DNA from: an uncultured SAR116 cluster alpha proteobacterium
GTDB taxonomy: Bacteria; Pseudomonadota; Alphaproteobacteria; Puniceispirillales; Puniceispirillaceae
Direction: 5' to 3'
Length of the DNA stretch: 51,648 bases
Assembly (NCBI GenBank): GCA_902596655.1
Contig: CACJUX010000015.1
Location: forward strand, 1 to 51,648
Notes under the pieces: model-generated
The model's input: only the letters and a program-made list of their open reading frames with translations
What the model was told of the DNA's origin: nothing
Database searches by the model: none
Part shown: in pieces, positions 26,880 to 35,474 of the stretch
Numbering within the stretch: position 1 is the stretch's first letter
Layout of the letters: the number at the start of each line of letters is the position of its first letter
Translations under genes and position numbers: made by a program

Positions 26880-27257
26880 ATGAAAGAAATAATACACACT
26901 CATAAGGCCCCGGCCTCGTCATCGCCGGTTTCTCAGGGAACTAAAGGAGGAGGTTTAGTTTTTGTCGGTGGACAGATGCCCAGGGAAATGGACAGTGGTA
27001 TGATTGTTAAGGGCGCATTGGAACAGGCACGTCTTTCATTGAAGCACTGCGTTACAATACTCAACGAAGCTGGGTCGGGAATCGATGACGTGCTAATCGC
27101 AGTTGTTTACATGACCGACCTTGGGCAAAAAGATGCCGTTAACCAAGCATTTAAAGAATATTTCGGTGACAGGCCTCCAACTAGGAATCTAGTGGAGGTT
27201 TCTGATATAGGTGAAGGAACCATTGTAGAAATAGCACTAACTGCTATAGCTCATTGA
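26880..27257 (+). CDS. RidA family protein (Rid/YjgF/UK114)
   Basis: A 125-residue protein from ATG 26880. RidA proteins hydrolyse reactive enamine/imine intermediates, releasing ammonia. The family core is present: GLVFVGGQMPRE, the ALEQARLSLKHCVTIL helix, VVYMTDL, and PPTRNLVEVSDI, which carries the conserved substrate-binding arginine. It follows the aldehyde dehydrogenase after 20 bases. Here it would scavenge imines produced by the PLP enzymes of the island. Confidence 0.93.
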   Translation: MKEIIHTHKAPASSSPVSQGTKGGGLVFVGGQMPREMDSGMIVKGALEQARLSLKHCVTILNEAGSGIDDVLIAVVYMTDLGQKDAVNQAFKEYFGDRPPTRNLVEVSDIGEGTIVEIALTAIAH

Positions 27258-27758
27258 GAAGGCTGCTCAAATAAAGTTATAAAAAGGGTGGACGGTAGGT
27301 CAGAAATTATACCTAATACCCCTTGGATGGATTTGCACATATTTGTCAATCTATCGGGGTCAGTACTTATATGCGAATTGTAATTTCAATTATGCAAGCC
27401 ATCATTAAATTTCCAGCAAATTTCACACCAAGAAATGCGTATATACTAGGCCTAAATCTTCTTAATTATAGTTCGGGTCAGGCATAAGTTTTCAGTGGCT
27501 TGTTTCAATATAAACACATTAATTTTTTGTATGTATATTTCTTCAACTTCTTCAACAACACAAATCTAATCGCCAAGCATGCAAAAAAGTTAGCAGTGTT
27601 AATATTTCAAAAAACTTAATTAGATCAATCGTAGTCTCTGTAATGGTCCTGAACAAATTAAAAATTTGATTAATCGTTACCACGGCACGCATATTAGTTT
27701 CCAGCGCATTAGGCAATGCTTTATGATCGTAGTATTCATCACCACGCGGTAAATCAAC
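27258..27758 (+). other. 500-base gap inside the transport operon
   Basis: No convincing gene on either strand; very AT-rich. It separates the binding protein and permeases from the ATPase gene. It contains a small perfect inverted repeat CAAATT-AAA-AATTTG (27654-27668) about 90 bases before the ATPase start, a candidate operator. I see no recognised riboswitch. It probably carries the promoter for the ATPase and class III aminotransferase pair. Confidence 0.5.
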
Positions 27759-28811
27759 ATGACCCTGATTTTAAGAAATATTGTTAAGAATTTTGGTAAA
27801 ATTTGTGCAGTAGACAACATTTCTTTTAAAGTCGAGGACGGCGAATTTCTTACATTACTGGGACCGTCTGGTTGTGGAAAAACCACTATTCTTAGAATAA
27901 TTGCAGGCTTAGAAAATTTGACAAGTGGTCAAGTATTCTTAGACGGCACTAATATCTCGCATAAAAGCCCCACGAAACGCGACGTTTCCATGATGTTTCA
28001 AGATTATGCGTTGTTTCCACACATGTCCATAACTGAAAATGTTGCATATGGGCTAAGAATGAGAGGGGTTTCTAAAGTTGAACGAAACAAGCTTTCTAAC
28101 GAATGGCTTGAGACGATGCAGTTATCAGGTTTCGGTAATCGCTTGCCATCAGAATTATCGGGTGGGCAAAAACAGAGAGCAGCCCTCGCGAGAGCATTGA
28201 TCACAAGTCCTAAAATTTTGCTTCTGGATGAGCCATTAAGTGCTTTAGATGCGAATTTAAGAGTTAGGTTGCGTGAAGAGTTAAGAAAAATACACAGTAA
28301 AATTGGTACTACTTTTATTTGTGTAACCCATGATCAAGATGAAGCAATGGCGTTAAGCGATAGGGTTGCAATCTTAAAGGAAGGCAAAATAGAGCAAATG
28401 GGGTCGCCAAATAAGTTGTATGATGAACCTAAAACAGAGTTTGTAGCTGAGTTTTTTGGAAAATGCGCACTATGGCCTTTAAATAAAAAAGACGGTAACA
28501 CCTTGCTTGCTGGAACGAATATGGAATGCAAATTAAGAAACCCATCAAATCTTGGTAAATGTAAGGCGGTTATAAGACCAGAGTATCTTAAGATTTTCGC
28601 GAACGGGAAGAAAACACAAAATTCTATAAATGCAAAAGTCTTAGATGTCCTGTCGAAGGGTTCTAACAATCAAGTCACTGTAGAATTTGAAAATGGTCTA
28701 ATCTTAGACTTACAAGTTCCCCGGTCTCAAAAATTACCACCCGTATCTACATATGTCCAAATAAAGATGCTAACAACAAATCTTCACTCAATTACCAGCC
28801 AGTTGAATTAG
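27759..28811 (+). CDS. ABC transporter ATP-binding protein, PotA type
   Basis: A 350-residue ATPase. Walker A is GPSGCGKT (35-42), the signature is LSGGQKQR, Walker B is ILLLDEPLSALD, and the switch histidine is in CVTHDQDEA. The C-terminal 110 residues form the TOBE domain of PotA/FbpC-like importers. It is the only transporter ATPase in the island, so it should serve the permeases at 22741 and 23583. Its stop overlaps the GTG start of the next gene by one base. Confidence 0.95.
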   Translation: MTLILRNIVKNFGKICAVDNISFKVEDGEFLTLLGPSGCGKTTILRIIAGLENLTSGQVFLDGTNISHKSPTKRDVSMMFQDYALFPHMSITENVAYGLRMRGVSKVERNKLSNEWLETMQLSGFGNRLPSELSGGQKQRAALARALITSPKILLLDEPLSALDANLRVRLREELRKIHSKIGTTFICVTHDQDEAMALSDRVAILKEGKIEQMGSPNKLYDEPKTEFVAEFFGKCALWPLNKKDGNTLLAGTNMECKLRNPSNLGKCKAVIRPEYLKIFANGKKTQNSINAKVLDVLSKGSNNQVTVEFENGLILDLQVPRSQKLPPVSTYVQIKMLTTNLHSITSQLN

Positions 28812-30064
28812 TGGAAAATTTAATTTCAACACAAAAATTTGAGAGCTCCGCCGTTAATACGTTCAAATTATCTCAAAACCCCCAGGTGTTTGTGAGAGGG
28901 GATGGGCCATGGCTTTTTTCTGAGAACGATGAAAAGTACTTGGACTTAGTGTGCGGCTCGGCAACTTCTAATCTTGGTCATAACCACCCTGAACAAATAA
29001 AGGCCATTAGAGAGGCAACAGAAACGGGAATATTACATACAGGAACAAGGTTGATATCGCCATATAGAGCTAAGCTATATGGCCTCTTAAGTGATTATAT
29101 GGGGACAAAAGATATTTCCATCCACTTATTAAACTCGGGTGCGGAAGCAATCGAAACAGCGATAAAAGTAACTCGCTTTGTTTCCCGAAAGCAAAAATTT
29201 ATATCTTTCGAGGGTGGATATCACGGCAGAACTTTGGGAGCTCTTAGCTTAACCCATTCTGAAGAAATTAGAAGCCCATTCATTGGGAATATTGGAGACT
29301 TTGTTACTTTTGCACCTTATCCAAAAACTGAAGCTGAGGTTCAGTACTGTTTAGAAAAGTGTTCAGAAATTTTTGAATATTCGAAGTCTGTTGGTGATCC
29401 GATAGCGGGTGTTGTTGTAGAAGCCATACAAGGGGTTTCAGGCGTATGGGGCCCTTTTCCAACTTTTTTAAAGGGCATTCAAGATTTGACGAAATTAAAT
29501 GATGCTCTTTTTATCACGGATGAAATTTGGTCAGGGTTAGGTAGGTCTGGTAAAAAATTCGCTTTTCATTTTTCTGACGTTTCGCCAGATCTCATAATTC
29601 TTGGCAAGGGATTGTCATCATCAATACCTCTTTCCGCCGTAGTTGCAAAAGGCGATTTATTACAAAAATGGCCGCCTGGGGCGCATACGTCGACATTCCA
29701 GGGTAATCCTATTGCTTGTGCAGTAGCTTGTGCCACCCTAAGAGAAATAGAAAATTCGAAGTTAATTGAGCATGTCAGTAATTCGATCGCTTCATCTTTT
29801 GGTGAATTAAAACATGATCTTATTAGTTATGATTTTGTCAAGGATGTGAGGTTTGTTGGGGCCCAGTGTGCGATTGAATTTAATAATTCGGCTATAGCAA
29901 CTGAGGTTCAAAAACAAGCTCTTAGCAAAGCAAAACTCCTCACCTACGGAGGAGGTAGAAAAGGTGAGTGTGTCTTGCTGTTGCCACCCATCAACATTGA
30001 TAAAACTATATTACAACATGCGCTTAGATCACTTTTAGAAATTATTTCTCAAGAACTTCCTTAA
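28811..30064 (+). CDS. Class III (omega) aminotransferase
   Basis: A 417-residue PLP enzyme from a GTG coupled to the ATPase stop. Motifs: LLNSGAEAIETAIK, FEGGYHGRT, the aspartate in LFITDEIWSGLGRSG and the PLP lysine near 266 in ILGKGLSSS. These enzymes transfer terminal amino groups of diamines and omega-amino acids such as GABA, putrescine or acetylornithine. It is clearly related to the aminotransferase half of the opposite fusion gene, including the rare KGECVLLLPPIN end, and its 3' end overlaps that gene by 23 bases. Confidence 0.93.
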   Translation: MENLISTQKFESSAVNTFKLSQNPQVFVRGDGPWLFSENDEKYLDLVCGSATSNLGHNHPEQIKAIREATETGILHTGTRLISPYRAKLYGLLSDYMGTKDISIHLLNSGAEAIETAIKVTRFVSRKQKFISFEGGYHGRTLGALSLTHSEEIRSPFIGNIGDFVTFAPYPKTEAEVQYCLEKCSEIFEYSKSVGDPIAGVVVEAIQGVSGVWGPFPTFLKGIQDLTKLNDALFITDEIWSGLGRSGKKFAFHFSDVSPDLIILGKGLSSSIPLSAVVAKGDLLQKWPPGAHTSTFQGNPIACAVACATLREIENSKLIEHVSNSIASSFGELKHDLISYDFVKDVRFVGAQCAIEFNNSAIATEVQKQALSKAKLLTYGGGRKGECVLLLPPINIDKTILQHALRSLLEIISQELP

Positions 30065-32000
30065 CACTCCTTTTTAATATTTCGCATCCTTTTTCAATCA
30101 GAATTGGATCTGCGTTTAACGGTGGGACTAATCCCAAGCATTCGCCATTTTGTCCGCATTCCCAAGTAATCAATCCGTTAGCTAACGACTGCTTGCGAAC
30201 TTTCCGATTTGTTTCGGGAGAATCAAATTCTATCACCCAAAAACTTCCCGTTCCCCTGATTTCAAACACACAATCATAAGTTTGAAACTTTTCAAGAATT
30301 TTTCTAAAAAGTGAACTTTGTCTTTCAACATTCTTCCTGATTGTTCCATGCTTTATTTGATTTAAGAAGTAAATTGAAGCCGATGCAGCAATTGGACCCA
30401 ATTGAAATGTTGATGATTGGCTTCCACTTTGCCATGCCGTCAGTATGTCTTCCGTAGCAGCTACCAATCCAGCTGGGAAACCTGCGGCCAGTGATTTGCC
30501 AAAAATTAAAACGTCGGGCAAAACATCATAATGTGAAAATGCAAATGTTTTTCCTGTTCGGCTAAAACCTGTGAAAGTCTCGTCAAAAATTAGGGGAATA
30601 TTGCGGTTTTTTGTGAAGTTTCTAAGTTCTACGAGAGCATCCTTGTTGATAAACCTAAGCCCAGCTGTTGCTTGAATTGGTTCGATAAATATTCCCGCTA
30701 ACGGCTCTTTGTCTAAAGTCGATATAATATCTTTTATAGTGTTCGTATTCTCGGGGAAGGGTAATATTTCACAATTAGGAAAAAAGGGGCCGAGTGAGGA
30801 ATTTTTTCCTTTTTCACCAGACACGGAAAGTGCTCCAAACGTCCGCCCGTGATATCCTCCAGAAAAACCAACAAACTTTTTAGCCCCAGTTTTATGCATT
30901 ACACTTTTTATTGCCACTTCAGTGGCTTCAGAGCCACTAATTGATGGATGAAAGCGTGAAAATGCCGGTGGAAGTAACTCACTTATGGTCGAATAGAATG
31001 TTGACTGAATATCTGTATGGAAATGAGGGCCGATATGGAAAATACCAGTATCTAACTGATTTTTGACTTCTTCAATGATTTCTTCATGCCCGTGACCCAA
31101 TGAAGTCGTTCCAGAACCACAAGCAAAATCTATAAATTGCTTCTGATTTTCATCAAACAACACAGGCCCAGTACCTGAGCGAAATATAGGTGGGGTGCCC
31201 GTGAGCGAGAAGGCTTTAGTACCAGTCGACAGTTTCTCTTTTATGGGTTTTGAGTGTGTAATTTTTCGTTTTTCAAACAGTACGCCGACACCTTTTTTAG
31301 AATAATTACGTCCCGTTGATTGTATTGCATCTCTAACGAGAGCTCCCACAGCTGTTATGATCGGGATCCCAAGTACCACCTCGATCTTTGAAATTTCCGA
31401 AGCGATTGTTACTCCACCACCAGCTATGACCAGAAGATCTTTTTGGTGCTGACAATTCTGCGTAAATTTAACGATTGTTTCCGATAAAGAATTAGTGGAT
31501 AAATTATCGACTTGCTGTTCACTAGTAAAGTTGAGTGATAGTGAAGACACAGTCTCGATACTATTTTCCAAAAGATATTCTTGAAATTTTTCTGTGATAA
31601 TTTCTGAGTACGGAGAAATAAGACATATATTTTTTGCTTTTTGAGATTTGATAAGTTTAACGATTGAACAGCTTGGAAATGAGACAGGACAACCGAATGT
31701 TTGCTGCAGGCCATCAATTAAGTCTTCTTCGTGTTTTTTCCCAAAAATAAAACTAGCAGCGTGATCTCCACAAGCCACGCTGTCTAATTTGGCTGTTGGA
31801 AATAACTTTGCTGTTTGTCTCAAGAGTTCTAGTGAAGAATATTTTTGCAAATTACTATCACTTAACTCTTCTGTCCCAGTTTCTGCACCATACCTTGCTA
31901 TTAGCCATGCCACGTCATTTGGCAAAAATTTCCAATATTCTTGGTCATTTAATCCGTCACACGGCCAAAGAAAACCTATCGTTTTTCTACAACGCCTCAT
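30042..32000 (-). CDS. Fusion: Asp/Glu-racemase-like (maleate isomerase type) domain + class III aminotransferase
   Basis: About 652 residues from ATG 32000 (the frame runs to 32090 but would overlap the peptidase gene). Residues 1-235 resemble the maleate isomerase/arylmalonate decarboxylase/Asp-Glu racemase group: first cysteine site VACGDHAASF (C77), ICLISPYSEIITEKF, and IEVVLGIPIITAVGALV. The second catalytic cysteine position is glycine (AGGGVT, 193-198). Residues 250-652 form a class III aminotransferase with SGSEATEVAIK, GGYHGRTFGA, FDETFTGFSRTGK and the PLP lysine near 502 (FGKSLAAG). I know no standard enzyme with this architecture. It may couple isomerisation or decarboxylation to transamination of one substrate. 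Confidence 0.85.
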   Translation of the reverse strand: MRRCRKTIGFLWPCDGLNDQEYWKFLPNDVAWLIARYGAETGTEELSDSNLQKYSSLELLRQTAKLFPTAKLDSVACGDHAASFIFGKKHEEDLIDGLQQTFGCPVSFPSCSIVKLIKSQKAKNICLISPYSEIITEKFQEYLLENSIETVSSLSLNFTSEQQVDNLSTNSLSETIVKFTQNCQHQKDLLVIAGGGVTIASEISKIEVVLGIPIITAVGALVRDAIQSTGRNYSKKGVGVLFEKRKITHSKPIKEKLSTGTKAFSLTGTPPIFRSGTGPVLFDENQKQFIDFACGSGTTSLGHGHEEIIEEVKNQLDTGIFHIGPHFHTDIQSTFYSTISELLPPAFSRFHPSISGSEATEVAIKSVMHKTGAKKFVGFSGGYHGRTFGALSVSGEKGKNSSLGPFFPNCEILPFPENTNTIKDIISTLDKEPLAGIFIEPIQATAGLRFINKDALVELRNFTKNRNIPLIFDETFTGFSRTGKTFAFSHYDVLPDVLIFGKSLAAGFPAGLVAATEDILTAWQSGSQSSTFQLGPIAASASIYFLNQIKHGTIRKNVERQSSLFRKILEKFQTYDCVFEIRGTGSFWVIEFDSPETNRKVRKQSLANGLITWECGQNGECLGLVPPLNADPILIEKGCEILKRSVKEVLEK

Positions 32001-32026
32001 TCTTGCCGACCTTTTCGTTTTAATTC

Positions 32027-33262
32027 TTAAAAGTTTTCTGTATAGGCTATTGAGTTTATATGATAATTTTTCATATTTAAAAAAGAACATCCAAGACTGT
32101 TTGCTATTTCGTCTTCAAATCGTGGTATCGGAATTTCAGAAGGGATAAGTCCATAGTTGCTGACAGTCATTGCTAAGTGTTCAATGTTTGAGTCCTGTAA
32201 CCGGACAAGTTCAAGGCATTTTTTTATATTAATTTGTTGAATTATTTCATTAAGGTCTTTGAGACTAAGTGCCTTGAATAAATCGAGTTGCTGATTTATC
32301 GCTCGCATTTTTCTTTCCGTTTTCAAATTTGTTGTTTCAAAGTAGATTTGCATTCTACCCACTTGTGAAAAAAATTCTGGATAAACAATTAATTGGTTAT
32401 AATTAACACGTTGTGTTTCTAATAATTTAGCAAAACCTAAACTTTCTTTTGGGTTGAAAGCAAACGCCGCTAGCCAAAAACTGTAATAATCTTTTGACTG
32501 ACCCGCTCTAAACGGAAGACTTGCGACTACCTTTTGCCGTTCCACATTTGCACTGACTTTTATGATACCACCACCCCACTTTGGGATTGTGAAAGTTGGA
32601 TGACATTTTGTTTGTAAACGTGAAAAAAAGTTTTCACAGCATTCTACAAAGGTTTCATGGTTTATTTTACCGACTGCACATATAAGGCTGTTCGTTGCCA
32701 AATATTCGCTTTTTAGGAATTTTTGCAAATCGTCCATTTGAATCGTTGAAATTGAATTGTATGACCCAATTATAGGTCTACCAAGGCTTTGGTGCGGAAA
32801 ACATATTGAATTTAAAGCGTTAAAAAGTCTCTCATTTGGGTCTGCTGCAAGTGAAATCATTTCTTTTTTAATGTCTGATTTTGCGTCTTGCATGCTTTGG
32901 ATAGATAAAAGATTGCCTGAAAAAATATCCCAAAACAATTTAATACATTTTGGAATGCCTATCGCGTCTGCGTTATCAATGAAATAAGCCGTATCCTCAG
33001 TGGTGGTAAAAGCCCGAATTTTTAATCCCTTGCTAGTGATAGCATCATAAATTGGAGATTTTTTATCTCCATAACGTTGTCCAAAAACGGTATGCTCCAG
33101 CAAGTGAGACAAGCCATTTTGTTCTAGCGGCTCGCGACTGCTTCCACTTTTGATCCATAAACAGATAGTTGTGTTTTCACTAGCTACGTTATAATTCGTG
33201 ACGACTTTAAGAGAATTAGAAAGTGTCGAAAGTTTAACATTATTAGATGGATTTACTTTCAA
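32027..33262 (-). CDS. M16 family (insulinase/processing) zinc peptidase
   Basis: A 411-residue protein with the inverted zinc motif HLLEH (53-57) and the distal glutamate E134 in IKKEMISLAADP, the spacing expected in M16. It has no signal peptide and is one two-domain unit; M16 proteins usually act as pairs. An inactive partner is absent here, so it should work as a homodimer or with a partner elsewhere. It lies between an amino-acid permease (one base before it) and the racemase-aminotransferase fusion. A peptide-degrading or precursor-processing role is inference. Confidence 0.88.
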   Translation of the reverse strand: MKVNPSNNVKLSTLSNSLKVVTNYNVASENTTICLWIKSGSSREPLEQNGLSHLLEHTVFGQRYGDKKSPIYDAITSKGLKIRAFTTTEDTAYFIDNADAIGIPKCIKLFWDIFSGNLLSIQSMQDAKSDIKKEMISLAADPNERLFNALNSICFPHQSLGRPIIGSYNSISTIQMDDLQKFLKSEYLATNSLICAVGKINHETFVECCENFFSRLQTKCHPTFTIPKWGGGIIKVSANVERQKVVASLPFRAGQSKDYYSFWLAAFAFNPKESLGFAKLLETQRVNYNQLIVYPEFFSQVGRMQIYFETTNLKTERKMRAINQQLDLFKALSLKDLNEIIQQINIKKCLELVRLQDSNIEHLAMTVSNYGLIPSEIPIPRFEDEIANSLGCSFLNMKNYHINSIAYTENF

Positions 33263-33263
33263 C

Positions 33264-33914
33264 TTAAAACTTCAATCTTGCTTCTAAATGCTTTGATAAA
33301 AGCATTAATAAACCAACAATGACTAGGTACAACACTGTAAGTTGGATAATGACCTCAACTACTACGAAATGAACGAAAATTAGGTCATTCGCAACTTTTG
33401 TTAACTCATTTACTGAAATAACTGATAACAGTGAAGTAGCTTTTATAACATTCGCTAATTCATTTGTTAATGGAGGCAAACTCAATCGATAAGCTTGGGG
33501 TAGAAGAACTAATCTAAAGGACTGCAAACGTGATAATCCCAGAGCTTTTGCCCCGTCTAATTGCGAAAAGCTTACAGCATCTATAGCCCCTCTAAAGATT
33601 TCTACTGAATAACCCGCGCCAATTAGCGAAAGGGCTACAACACCTGTCCAAAACTCGTTAAATACAATCCCAAATTCAGGGAGTAGAAAATAAATTATTG
33701 ATATATGAACGAGCGGAGGCGCTCCTCTGGTAAATTCTACAAATCCTATAATGCTATACCGCGTAATGTTTCCTCCCAGCAACCTCGCCGCAGTTAACAT
33801 AATTCCCACACAAACTGATATTACCACGGTAATCACACTAATTTGGACCGACAGCCAAAACGCTCTGACCATATCAGGAAAAATTTGAAGCATGAACGCT
33901 AAGTCAAACGACAT
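33264..33914 (-). CDS. Amino-acid-type ABC permease (second)
   Basis: A 216-residue inner-membrane permease of the His/Glu/Gln/Arg family. The EAA loop is DGAKALGLSRLQSFRLVLLPQAYRLSLPPLTNE, and EFTRGAPPLVHISIIYFLLPEF is the family's conserved first loop. Five to six membrane segments. It follows the first permease after 22 bases. No ATPase gene accompanies this transporter. Confidence 0.93.
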   Translation of the reverse strand: MSFDLAFMLQIFPDMVRAFWLSVQISVITVVISVCVGIMLTAARLLGGNITRYSIIGFVEFTRGAPPLVHISIIYFLLPEFGIVFNEFWTGVVALSLIGAGYSVEIFRGAIDAVSFSQLDGAKALGLSRLQSFRLVLLPQAYRLSLPPLTNELANVIKATSLLSVISVNELTKVANDLIFVHFVVVEVIIQLTVLYLVIVGLLMLLSKHLEARLKF

Positions 33915-33936
33915 TTATCAACCTTTATGAAACCTA

Positions 33937-34614
33937 TCAGCGCTGCGAAAAGTTTTTTATTTGGAGCTTAGTGCCAATTCGTTTTTCTAAGTAAATGGAA
34001 AATTGAGTCATTAAAACGACGAATGCTACATAGAGAACTGCCTGGGCGAATAACATTTCTAAAAATTTAAAGCTGTCAGATATTATTGCGTTTGCAGCTT
34101 TATGAAGTTCAAAAACCGTAATCACAGAAAGCACGGAAGACGCTTTGATAAGGTTTGACATTTCGTTTGCCATCGGAGGAAGCATCCTCAAGAAGGCTTG
34201 TGGAAAGACAATTGAAATAAGAGTGCGAATTTTTCCTAATCCTAGCGAAAAAGCACCTTCGTATTGGCCCTTTTCAATCGATTGAATTGCTGCCCTCGTT
34301 ATCTCTATTTGGTAACCCGCACTATTAAATGAGAGAGCCACAATTCCTATCCAAAAAGGCGACAATTTGATACCAGCCAATGGAAGAAGAAAATAGGCAG
34401 CGTAAATTTGAACTAATATTGGCGTTCCACGTACAACAAAAACATAGAAATCTATGAAAAACGATAAATATGGAGATATTTGGTAGGTCCTAATTATCCC
34501 AAATGGGACACCTAGAATAGTTGCAATCAAAAAACCAATAAGGCTTAATTGTATTGTCAACATAAGCCCCGGCAAAAGCCGGGGCATTTGTTCCATTATA
34601 AAAATGAAATCCAT
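33937..34614 (-). CDS. Amino-acid-type ABC permease (first)
   Basis: A 225-residue permease of the same family as its neighbour, with VVRGTPILVQIYAAYFLLPLAG and the EAA loop EGAFSLGLGKIRTLISIVFPQAFLRMLPPMANE. Heterodimerises, presumably, with the 216-residue permease. It follows the binding-protein gene after 24 bases. A CCCCGG-4-CCGGGG inverted repeat near its start lies in codons and is probably incidental. Confidence 0.93.
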   Translation of the reverse strand: MDFIFIMEQMPRLLPGLMLTIQLSLIGFLIATILGVPFGIIRTYQISPYLSFFIDFYVFVVRGTPILVQIYAAYFLLPLAGIKLSPFWIGIVALSFNSAGYQIEITRAAIQSIEKGQYEGAFSLGLGKIRTLISIVFPQAFLRMLPPMANEMSNLIKASSVLSVITVFELHKAANAIISDSFKFLEMLFAQAVLYVAFVVLMTQFSIYLEKRIGTKLQIKNFSQR

Positions 34615-34638
34615 TGTAACTCACTTTATGGATATTCA

Positions 34639-35457
34639 TTACCAAGTGGGCGCTTCGTTTGGAAGAAGATCAACAAAAGATTGCCCAAACCATTTTTGTT
34701 GTAATGACGCTAACGTTCCATCGTTTTTCATATCTACGATTATTTGATTAATAGCAGACCTGAAAGACTCGTCTTCTTTTCGAAAGGCCATCGAAGTATA
34801 CTCTGCTTTCCACATATTGGATGTAAAGGGAATAACCGTTACATCATCACTTGTCTGAGCGAAGGCTAATAAGCTTACTAGTGTTGACGCATATGCATCC
34901 AAGCGTCCAGAACGCATCGCCGCATAAGCCACTTCGTCTTTATCAAAGGTTTTAATATCACCTTTGTAACTGATGCTATGTTCTTTAGCTGCAAGTTCGA
35001 GTTGATTGATTTGAGGTGTTCCAGCGCCAGCAGATACAACTTTGCCACCGAGCATTGAGGGAGATGTAATGCCAGAGTTTTTCATAACCAATAGTCCGGA
35101 ACTTGCATCCATGTAAGGGTATGAAAAATTAACCCGCTTATAACGTTCTTTAGTTGCGGTCATACCACCTAAAATCAGATCAAAATCTCCGTTATATAAA
35201 GATTGTATCACCGTCGACCAGTTTGTATCTTGTGGAGAGGGTGTTACTCCTCCAAGTCTTTTGCCTATCTCGGTGCCAACATCAATGTCGTAACCAACAA
35301 GCTTGTTGTTCTCATCTAAAAATTCAAAAGGTTTGTATCCCGCTTCAAGTCCAAATACTAACTTTCCACTGGATTTTACGTCACCTAGCGTATCTGCCGT
35401 TGCAAAGCTGACGGGTAGTAAACAAGCAACAAGTGTAATGATGAATTTCTTTAACAT
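34639..35457 (-). CDS. Periplasmic amino-acid binding protein (SBP_bac_3)
   Basis: About 272 residues from ATG 35457, chosen because AGGGAGAAACCG precedes it and a Sec signal peptide follows (KKFIITLVACLLPVSFATA, cut after ATA). The mature part is a family 3 solute-binding protein: VFGLEAGYKPFEFLDENNKLVGYDIDV, LILGGMTATKERYKRVNFSYPY, and FGQSF near the end. It should bind an amino acid or derivative and deliver it to the two permeases that follow. It starts 17 bases after the amidase stop. Confidence 0.93.
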   Translation of the reverse strand: MLKKFIITLVACLLPVSFATADTLGDVKSSGKLVFGLEAGYKPFEFLDENNKLVGYDIDVGTEIGKRLGGVTPSPQDTNWSTVIQSLYNGDFDLILGGMTATKERYKRVNFSYPYMDASSGLLVMKNSGITSPSMLGGKVVSAGAGTPQINQLELAAKEHSISYKGDIKTFDKDEVAYAAMRSGRLDAYASTLVSLLAFAQTSDDVTVIPFTSNMWKAEYTSMAFRKEDESFRSAINQIIVDMKNDGTLASLQQKWFGQSFVDLLPNEAPTW

Positions 35458-35474
35458 CGGTTTCTCCCTAAGTT

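Noticed and set aside
34564-34584. CCCCGG-AAAA-like hairpin similar to the one at 3738
   Set aside because: It lies in the coding part of an ABC permease and encodes conserved-looking residues; similarity to the other hairpin is probably chance.
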